DNA of 12,835 nucleotides from CAJBLF01 sp964495825 (GTDB lineage: Bacteria > Patescibacteriota > Gracilibacteria > Absconditabacterales > Absconditicoccaceae), in contig CAZBWI010000001.1 of NCBI GenBank assembly GCA_964495825.1, forward strand, positions 1-12,835, read 5' to 3'. This document shows, piece by piece, positions 5,512-12,835 of this stretch. Below the pieces are notes generated by a model. That model was given only the letters and a program-made list of their open reading frames with translations, did no database searches and had not been told where the DNA came from. Position 1 is the stretch's first letter, and each line of letters opens with the position of its first letter. Made by a program: the position numbers and the translations under genes.

Positions 5512-8424
5512 ATGGTGCAGCCAATTGGAAGAAACGAGATCCAAGAACTGGCAGAACACGTAAGGAAACGTGATCTGGATAAGTTAAAATGAGTAGTGCC
5601 AGAAACATTGCTCAATCTTGATCAAACGCTCAACTATAGATTCGTAGTCGATAGCACATTTTTACAGATACTCACGGAAATCAGGGATGGATTAGACCTC
5701 AATGTAAGGATAACAGAGCTCAACGCTAAGCTCAACAATCCGACACTGAATACCTTCGGCATACCGAAAGGATTGAATGATCAGATAGCATACTACGAAA
5801 ACAGGATAAACACGCTCAATAGAGAGATTAGCACATTGGAAGGGCAAAAAATTCCGCATATGGCGATAGTAACCAATACAGGAAGTTCCAAAGACGAAAA
5901 AAATAATGCGAAAATAGCAATAAGCACTATAGATGGACAATTACAAACGAAAAAAACAGAAATAACGACATACCAGACCAATATCCAAACAGCACAAACA
6001 AAAAAAGATCAGATAGAGCAAGAAAAAAAAGATCTGGAGGCATTTTGGAACACGTACAGAACCATTATCGGGACAACTACAACCACAGGAACAAGAGGAA
6101 GACTAAATACATTGATAGCCATAGGGAATCTCTACAACATCAACAATCTCATCCCCCACCAGAATTACGGCATAGGAGAACCAACAGCACTCACTGCAAC
6201 ACAACTGAACCCGATATTCGTTCCTGCATTAAGAACCCACACCATCAATTATGCAATATGCAATAGTCAAACGGGAGAGCCTATTCCAAACTGAGGAGGA
6301 GCACTGGAAATAACAACAGATAGCGGACAAACAATCAAGCTCAAGGGAGTAAAGATAAACGGTAATACGGTAGAATTCCAAGATATACAAATAGAACCTA
6401 TGAACGGCATCAACTTTCCGATCAATCTGCGTTTAGCAATCAGAGGAAGAATCCAGGATCCAGTGACATGAATGAATATGGATCACTTCAAAAATCTAGA
6501 CATTACCATCAATCAACCTAATTTTGATAGAACAGCTCGCCAAAACGAGATAAACACCTACAACAATTCTTGAAAAGGTCATGTCATAGAACAAGCGATG
6601 ACTGCAATTCATAATGTAAACATAGCAAAAATCGAAAGAGAAGCATTTTACAGGGCATTGGAAAAAGCAGATGGTCCAAAATTCAACAAACTTACTGCAG
6701 AACAAAAAGAAGATCTCTACCAAGAAGTTCGCAATATGTATAGAACAGCAACCGGAAGACCAAGGACAGGAGCACAATTCACACGAGCTAAAAATCTAGC
6801 GAATATGAACAATTTCAATACAGGACCAAATTCATTCATAGAATGGTTTTCTGCAGATAAACACGAATCCAACAAACCTGAATACACAAAAAATGCAATC
6901 GCCTACAGAGATTTTATTCATAATAATCTAGAAGATCAGATCAAAAAATACTTCGAACGAAGGTTTGACGAAGTATTCTCAAACAACAATGATGGGAATA
7001 CCTATCTCAAAACACAACTCACCAATTATCTAACCGATATTGAACGTCAAAAAACAGACAATAACATTCATCAAGACATCCTGGAAGATATAGATGATAC
7101 CGATAGGATGGAAAACAGAAGAAGACATGCAATAGATATTGGAGGACGTACCTATGGAATAGGACGCAGGGATGTAAATTATCTCAGATTCTTTGTAGGA
7201 AAAGATTCTAATATAGAAATCAAGGATCAGACGGTCAATATCACCACCAACAATAGACCGGAAGATCTTAATAATGAGGAACCAGTAAAATACGATATGA
7301 ATATGGAGGTTTCTGGCAAGCAGCAAATCCTTGTCAACATCAAGATTGGTAAGCAAAAGGAAATTAAACTCAAGGCAGGCGATCCTGCAGCCATGGTTAG
7401 GACAATCCTAAGATGCGAAGATATACAACACGGAAAAGTGAGAGCACATATTGTGTATAATATCATAAAAGGATTTATTCAAGTTGCTAAGAAAAAAGAT
7501 ATTTCACTCACCTATCGTCATCCGGAAACTGGAGACACTATGGTCATCAAGATGGACGGCAACAATATCGTGCTTGAACAGCAAGACAATCAGACAAATT
7601 TTGGAGGAACATATAGAAGAAACACAACCGTTCTCTTCGATTATCAGTATTTTAAAAATACCAACACCTTCGATTCAACCAGAGGCGCAGACAACAGAAA
7701 ACTCAGAGTAGGTATTGACAGACTCATGGGACATTTTAATTTTGTGATGAACGAATTACATTATCAATATAGGCAAGCAACAGAAAGAAGACGGATGGGA
7801 CTCAGAAGATGAGAAACAAGAATGACACTTCCAACGTCTATATTCCTGAGTCCTATCAAGAAATTATTGAATTTCAGGACCACGACAAACTTCGATTTCG
7901 CGACGACGGTGCAATCCAACGGCAAGACCATCAGCGTGGAATTTATAAAAAACCAATTCACCTTCAATATGGACGGACTCAAAAGGCCGATATCATCCAG
8001 AACGCTAGGAAGATTACTCAGACACAGACAATGAGGAGTTCGCATCTTTGATGGTATGGAAAGAGATATTGCAGGTAAGATCTATGAAGAATTAGTGAAG
8101 AAGATGAGAGAGAATACGAAAGTGGCGAGGACGAATTTCGGAGTGAGGGATTGTATCACCGGAAGAACATATATCCTAGATTCCGATGGACATCTTGGCT
8201 ATCTGAAACCAGAACAGTCAAACGAACATCAGAATATGATTCGTCGAGGATGGCTAAGCGGAAGACAATACGGAGTCGTCAACAACCCTCCGGAAGGAAG
8301 GCATATGTGCGACGAAAGTGAGACCAGAGAAGTGATGAAAAATCCATTTCTGATGGGAAGATTGATCAAGGCCATGAACAATAGGATGGGAGCTATCTCA
8401 TCATTCAGATCATTGGTAAATTAA
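5512..8424 (+). CDS. 970-aa protein of unknown function, coiled coil plus repeated alpha/beta modules
   Basis: One frame from ATG 5512 to TAA 8422-8424, crossing six in-frame TGA codons (residues 27, 261, 320, 354, 767, 841). All six keep one frame, so this is one gene and not several. Residues 85-112 and 138-180 look like an antiparallel coiled coil (NRINTLNREISTLEGQK, KKDQIEQEKKDLEAFW). Residues 264-350 are beta-rich (LEITTDSGQTIKLKG, FPINLRLAIRGRI). Residues 363-560 are helical and charged. Residues 540-970 alternate beta-hairpins and helix pairs; stretches 598-690 and 798-900 seem to share one order (see findings). No signal peptide or transmembrane helix is evident. About 9 percent of glycines use TGA. 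The start is chosen because it is the first ATG after the upstream gene, 29 nt away; it has no Shine-Dalgarno sequence. I recognise no family; a structural role in a large assembly is inferred from size and fold pattern. Confidence 0.88.
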
Positions 8425-8433
8425 TTTTATCCT

Positions 8434-8439
8434 TATAAT
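8434..8439 (+). promoter_or_regulatory. Perfect -10 element 9 nt before the lipoprotein start
   Basis: TATAAT ends 9 nt before ATG 8449, so transcription would begin near 8446 and leave about 3 nt of leader. The -35 region is weak (TTGGTA at 8413-8418, spacer 15) and overlaps the end of the 970-aa gene. Confidence 0.5.
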
Positions 8440-8448
8440 AGTAGCATC

Positions 8449-8781
8449 ATGAACGATAAAGAAAAAAAATTACCTTCCAGATCCAATACATGGAAAACAT
8501 GGAAAAATAAATTAAAAAATCTGGGATATGCAGGAGCAATATCTTCAGTATTATTGCTTTCAAGTTGCGGAGTAAAGACCTCTGATGTAACCAAAGCATC
8601 TCAAAAATATGATAATGCTATCGAAAAAGTGGAAGACAAAAAAGAGAATCTAAAAAACAAGGAAGAAGCATTAAAAAAAGCACAAGAAGAGTTGCAAAAA
8701 GCTCGCCAAGAGCTTATCGAGGCTCAAAAAGAAGCGGCAGAAGCAAAAAAAGAAGTGAAACAAGAAAGTAGCAAATTGTAA
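8449..8781 (+). CDS. Small coiled-coil lipoprotein
   Basis: A 110-aa protein with a lipoprotein signal: a positively charged start, a short hydrophobic core (GYAGAISSVLLL) and the lipobox LSSC, with C40 as the predicted lipid-modified residue. The n-region is unusually long, about 25 residues (KEKKLPSRSNTWKTWKNKLK). The mature part, about 70 aa, is one long amphipathic helix rich in A, E, K and Q (KKAQEELQKARQELIEAQKE), as in Lpp-like or spacer lipoproteins. It would sit outside the cytoplasmic membrane, anchored by lipid. It lies 24 nt after the 970-aa gene, has a perfect -10 box just before its start, and is followed by a strong terminator, so it ends the first transcription unit of the row. 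The lipoprotein call is fairly sure; the partner is unknown. Confidence 0.85.
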   Translation: MNDKEKKLPSRSNTWKTWKNKLKNLGYAGAISSVLLLSSCGVKTSDVTKASQKYDNAIEKVEDKKENLKNKEEALKKAQEELQKARQELIEAQKEAAEAKKEVKQESSKL

Positions 8782-8801
8782 AAAAACAAAAAAATAAAGT
8801 T

Positions 8802-8828
8802 AAAAACTGGTATTTAGCCAGTTTTTTT
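8802..8828 (+). terminator. Strong terminator after the lipoprotein gene
   Basis: AAAAACTGG (8802-8810) pairs fully with CCAGTTTTT (8818-8826) around a 7-nt loop, and the Ts continue to 8828. It separates the unit from 4108 from the unit that begins near 8911. The stretch 8829-8875 is A-rich and holds nothing recognisable. Confidence 0.9.
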
Positions 8829-8875
8829 CTGTTAATAAAAAACAAGAGTAAAAATGAAAAAAAGAACCTCAAAAT

Positions 8876-8904
8876 TTGCTTTTTTTCGCCTCTGCAAGTA
8901 TAAT
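8876..8904 (+). promoter_or_regulatory. Promoter for the 1183-aa membrane protein gene
   Basis: A perfect TATAAT (8899-8904) is preceded, 17 nt upstream, by a partial -35 TTGCTT (8876-8881). Transcription would begin near 8911, giving a leader of about 45 nt that contains the shared ACATTCAG element and a hairpin. Confidence 0.62.
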
Positions 8905-8921
8905 TGATTAAAGAATATTTC

Positions 8922-8947
8922 ATACATTCAGCATTTTATCAATGTAT
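8922..8947 (+). promoter_or_regulatory. Leader hairpin close to the start codon of the 1183-aa gene
   Basis: ATACATT (8922-8928) and AATGTAT (8941-8947) are perfect 7-bp arms around a 12-nt loop that holds the TTTTAT block. The foot of the stem is 8 nt before the ATG, so folding could hinder ribosome access; as DNA it could be an operator. The stem is A/T-rich and weak. Confidence 0.35.
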
Positions 8948-8955
8948 CATTCAAG

Positions 8956-11900
8956 ATGGCTATCACACCAAACCAAAACCTAGAGCTCGTATCATCAAAA
9001 GAGCAAATTAAAAGCAAAAAAGACCAGATGATAGAAAATCTGAAGCTCGAGATACTCAAGAACATGAAAATCGATGAAAAAATCATCAGAAGAAATTCGC
9101 TTATCGAGGAAATTATGAAAGCGAGAGAAAAGGAGCTTTTTCCAAAAAAAACAAAAATCGGAGAAAAAGAAATAGAGATCAAGGAACAAGGGAAATATAA
9201 AGAACTGATAGCACAGTACAAAAAACTCAATACGGAAAAACCAGTAGGATATGAGGAAATGCTCAAGGCATTGGATAAGGAATTAGCAGAACAAATTATC
9301 CTGGATCAGAATAAGATGATCGAGTTCTCTTCAAAAGAGAATTTCGAAGGCAAGACAGTTGAAGAAGAAGCGAAAACATCTTTTGAAAGGTTGAATAAGG
9401 ATAAAAAATATGAGAAAAAAATAGAACTCATCAAAAAAACAAAAGGAGAAGAAACACATTTCATCATCAAACGAACAGAAAAACAGCTAGAAGAATTAGC
9501 AAGAGCTGAAAAAGCATATGAACAGCTTCATAGTCCAGAATCTCAGGAACCGATAGCACAAACACCGAATATACAACAAAGTGTAACACAAATGAAGCAA
9601 CAGCCAGAGATAATAGACAACGCACTCAAAAACGAATTGAGGAAATTATGGAAGAAGCTGAAAAACATCAAAATAGGAGAAACAACAGAGCTTACAACCT
9701 CAGATGGCAGAATCATCAAACTCCAGAAAAAAGACTGACAAGGACGGATATGTCTTACCAATCAAGTAAAAGAATTTGATCAATATATCGACAGAGATTA
9801 CTTCGTGGTAGAAAACGGCAACAAAAGCTATATCAGCTACGTAACCAACGAAGGACTCAAAGAATTTTTACAGATACCGGATGATAATGAACCAACACCA
9901 GAACCTATCATAGAACCGGATACGGAAATAGTCGAAGAAGAAGATGAGGATGGAGAACTCTGACCTGTCGAATTGACGGCAACCATCTCAGATACGACGC
10001 AAATCACACGCGCTATCGCAGAACGTGCAGCAGGAGAAAAAATGAGGAAAATCTACAAGAACACTGCACGATACAAACCACGATCACGGCCTACAAAATT
10101 GGCACTATTTCTCTGAAGAGGATTTATGAAAGACTACTACACACATAAATATATGAAGATGAAATCAGGCATGCAATGGGATGAAAGTCTCGTCAAAGCA
10201 ACAGATAGACACGAGATGGAAGAAGCTAACAAGTTTAACGAAAACATCAAAAATATAGGAAATATCGATGAAGCAAATTATCCAAGGACGTATGCAGCAT
10301 TGAATGATTTGGCAAAAAAATTGACATGAAATGCCGATAGTATGCCACCACGGCAAAAAGGCATCGAAGACAAGGATTTTCAAGATCAATTTAAAGCTAT
10401 TATCAGAAGAAATCTAGATACCACAAAACCAGCTACAGCGACAACACCTGATCGAAAGCCGCTTGCACAAATCATCAAAGAAAACGACATACAACAGATG
10501 TCGTCAAATATCGTATTGAAACTGAATGCATTCAGGGATCACCAGGATATGGCACGGAGTATTGCAGATCGTATCACCAGAAATCCGACAGAATCCGATG
10601 CAAGTTTCAACGCATTCTCGAGAGATAAAATAGTCAAATATTTCAGCACCTACCAGAAGAACCCTGAATTCCTCAAGACGCTCAAAATCAGATTAGATGA
10701 TCCTAACGCGATGAAAGAACTCAGGAGATTGCAATCACATCAAGCAGCATTGACACAGATAGCAACGCAAACCATGAGATTGAAAGTTCAGATACTCGCA
10801 AAGGGAGAAGAAGCATACGACGTAAAGCAAGAGCTGAAAGGATTTAGATGAACAATGACAAAAATCGGAAATCGATTGGACAAACCCGTATCAGATAAGA
10901 GCAGATTCGGCAAACGACTCGAAAAACATCCATTCGCCAAATGAGCATTCGGAACACTACGAGGAATTACCAAACTAGGAGCTATGATCACCCCAGCAAT
11001 ACTTCTTGCTCCTCTATGACCATTAGCAATAGCATCAGGTGCAGGAGGAATGGCGTTTGCAAAAACATTATTCAAAAAATATACACATTACAACAAAGAG
11101 CATATCGGTTACCAAAGAAATCAGGCAGTCAATCTTTTGAACAACACTGCAGAACGCAACAGACTGATGGACGAGATGACCAAAATGAGCGGATTCAAGA
11201 GAACTATGCTCTATTACTTCGGACTTGGAAAGAAAGCCAGAGATGTAAGACAATTCAGGGATTATGTAATGACTACACATGATCAATTAGCCGATTCCCA
11301 AACCTTAGGAAGCAAGATGGAAGTATTATTAAAAAAACCGCAATTAACACCAGCAGAACAAGAGACACTGGAAAGATATATATCTGAAGGACTTGCACGT
11401 TTAGACTTCCACAAAGAGACCGGACAAAATTTCCTCGGATCAAAAAACAAAGACGTCGCAGAAAAAGAATACCAAAACATCTACAGATTAGTACTTACCT
11501 GATCTATGAGAATAAATAAAGAACTCGATGATATAAGACAAAACAATTATTATGATAACGAAATGGATCTCATCAAGAATGGAACTGGCGATGAAGTGGA
11601 TCAGATTTGATACCAAAAAGCACGAAAAAGATTCAAACATCGTCAGACAGAGAAAGCATTGCTCGGAGCCGTGAAAGCATGAGGAGTAGCATTCGGATTA
11701 TCTTACCTTGCTTCAAGCCTTGCAAGCAGCAAAACAAAAATCGATGTCCAACATAACCAAACCAACATAGGAGATAATTTCGCATTAGGTAAACACGAGC
11801 TTACAGAAGATAATGGTGTATATACAACCTCCAAAGATTTTTTTCAAAATATCGACAAGACAATCAATCAACAACCTATAGCATTCCATTATGGATGAGG

Positions 11901-12507
11901 AACAGATGCTACACAGGTTATTCAATGACATTTGACTCAAACAGAATATCTACATAAAGCAGCTGAAGTTCAAAAAGAAATCATGCAGATGAATAACATA
12001 TCAGCAACTACAAAGAGTAATCTAATCAACCAGATACAAAACAAACCTTGGGAACAAGTATGGGCAGAAAAAGGATTTACTAATGACTATCTTCATGGTA
12101 TGAGATGTATAGAAGGATTGGAACAGACAGCAAAAGCATTGAATGATAGTGGAAACTGAGCAAATGTCACACTTATCCCTAGCTACGATGGATCTATTTA
12201 TGATATCGTAGGAACAACATATAATAATGCTGGAGAAAGAGTAATACAAGGTTGATTGGAATATTATACAGCAAATATAACACCTGGACAAAACATTCCT
12301 ATACCTATCCCTGGTTTGATGAACACCTTCAAGGAGCCTGATAGATACGGTGAAAAAGACAAACCAAATAAAACAAATCAAGATACCTATGAAAGAAGAA
12401 CAAGGACACCAGCTCCAAAAATAGAAAAAACAAACAAGAAGAATAATATACCAAGAAGGAGAACAGACAATGTTGATAAAACACAATTCACCAATGCAAA
12501 TAAATAA
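8956..12507 (+). CDS. 1183-aa membrane-anchored protein of unknown function
   Basis: One frame from ATG 8956 to TAA 12505-12507 with 14 in-frame TGA codons (residues 261, 336, 387, 458, 632, 663, 688, 849, 885, 909, 981, 991, 1068, 1100). Residues 1-235 are charged and helical, partly coiled coil. A small beta unit follows at 240-305 (LTTSDGRIIKLQKK, KSYISYVTNEGLKEF). Residues 308-336 are an acidic, proline-containing linker (PTPEPIIEP, EEEDEDGE). Residues 370-660 are helical and basic. A glycine-rich hydrophobic stretch at 674-702 (AMITPAILLAPLGPLAIASG) and another at 900-923 (VAFGLSYLASSLA) look like membrane segments, with a basic helical loop between. The part after 924 is more polar and beta-rich (GQNIPIPIPGL) and ends in a K/R/T/N-rich tail, plausibly outside the cell; topology is inferred. 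About 20 percent of glycines use TGA. No family recognised. Confidence 0.88.
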
Positions 12508-12513
12508 TTTTAT

Positions 12514-12519
12514 CATACT
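12514..12519 (+). promoter_or_regulatory. -10-like element before the last gene
   Basis: CATACT ends 15 nt before ATG 12535. The segment from here to the start (AAGCATCATGAA) closely resembles that before the lipoprotein gene (TAGCATCATGAA). This could mean a separate short-leader transcript. Confidence 0.25.
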
Positions 12520-12534
12520 TTACCAACAAGCATC

Positions 12535-12835
12535 ATGAATGACGTCATAGAGAACAAAATTCATCAGCTCAAGGAGCTTTCCAAAAAACAAAAGAAGTTA
12601 AGCGAAATCAAGAAGGATATCGCAGATATTTTGGGTAATGCAAATATGGATGAAAAAAAAGAAATAGCAAAGGAAATGAGTAAAATACCATATGAAAACA
12701 TACATCAAGCAAGGAATCTTCAATTTATTGTACCTCATGTTGTCAAAGAACTGTATGATCACGAAGGGCAAAAAGGTGAATTTGTTATACCAAAAAAGAC
12801 TCCAATAATTACTACTCCAATCATAGAAGATACTC
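12535..12835 (+). CDS. Helical protein, N-terminal part, cut by window edge
   Basis: An open frame of 100 codons from ATG 12535 without a stop to the window end. It begins MNDVIENKIHQLKELSKKQK, continues as charged helices (SEIKKDIADILG, MDEKKEIAKEMSKI), then a more hydrophobic helix (LQFIVPHVVKELYD) and a P/T/I-rich stretch (VIPKKTPIITTPIIED) that looks like the start of a linker. No signal peptide and no TGA so far. It starts 27 nt after the 1183-aa gene with no terminator between, so it is probably in the same transcript. The N-terminal helical part followed by a linker recalls the layout of the 1183-aa protein, but I see no clear sequence match. Function unknown. Confidence 0.72.
   Translation, partial: MNDVIENKIHQLKELSKKQKKLSEIKKDIADILGNANMDEKKEIAKEMSKIPYENIHQARNLQFIVPHVVKELYDHEGQKGEFVIPKKTPIITTPIIEDT

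Noticed and set aside
2226..12507. Multiple frameshifted or nonsense-broken pseudogenes, as the standard code would suggest
   Set aside because: Every break is a TGA and the reading frame never changes; no TAA or TAG interrupts the frames. Random decay would show all three stops and indels.
1..12835. CRISPR array, tRNA or rRNA genes
   Set aside because: No regularly spaced direct repeats and no cloverleaf with a T-arm GTTCxA motif were found by eye on either strand.

Overview
This window looks like the chromosome of a Candidate Phyla Radiation bacterium that reads UGA as glycine (genetic code 25), which points to Absconditabacteria (SR1) or Gracilibacteria (BD1-5); I cannot choose between them from sequence alone. 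The proof is internal. A complete uvrC (2226-3932) is readable only if 13 in-frame TGA codons are decoded, and several of them fall on glycines conserved in UvrC. Every CDS that I can follow to its end here stops at TAA. Two very large genes (970 and 1183 aa) and the edge transposase also carry in-frame TGA. A standard-code annotation would shatter them into more than a dozen false ORFs.

Left part (1-2135). An IS30-family transposase is cut by the window edge (1-71, minus). Next to it is a 365-aa regulator joining sigma-70 region 4 to HARE-HTH and winged-helix parts (257-1354, plus), with a palindrome over its possible promoter. It converges on two small membrane-protein genes (1532-1765 and 1838-2125, minus), each closed by a good minus-strand terminator. 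The convergent zone 1355-1531 is rich in hairpins.

Middle (2135-4107). A divergent promoter zone is followed by uvrC, whose product cuts damaged DNA in nucleotide excision repair. It keeps the GIY-YIG nuclease, the four cysteines known to hold an Fe-S cluster, the UvrB-binding motif and the RuvC-like nuclease, but ends before the usual C-terminal tandem HhH domain.

Right part (4108-12835). Six plus-strand genes run in a row, mostly with 24-37 nt gaps: a coiled-coil basic protein, a small acidic protein, a 970-aa coiled-coil plus beta-rich protein, a small coiled-coil lipoprotein closed by a terminator, then from a new promoter a 1183-aa membrane-anchored protein, and the start of another helical protein. 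I recognise none by family except a possible DUF5663-like fold in the small acidic protein. Lipobox, membrane anchors, coiled coils and an acidic/proline linker suggest an envelope-associated assembly, perhaps lineage-specific. This is the best candidate here for an undescribed system; its function is unknown.

Gene starts mostly lack a Shine-Dalgarno sequence. Several have a -10-like hexamer ending only 9-15 nt before the ATG, suggesting leaderless or very-short-leader transcripts. No tRNA, rRNA or CRISPR array was seen.
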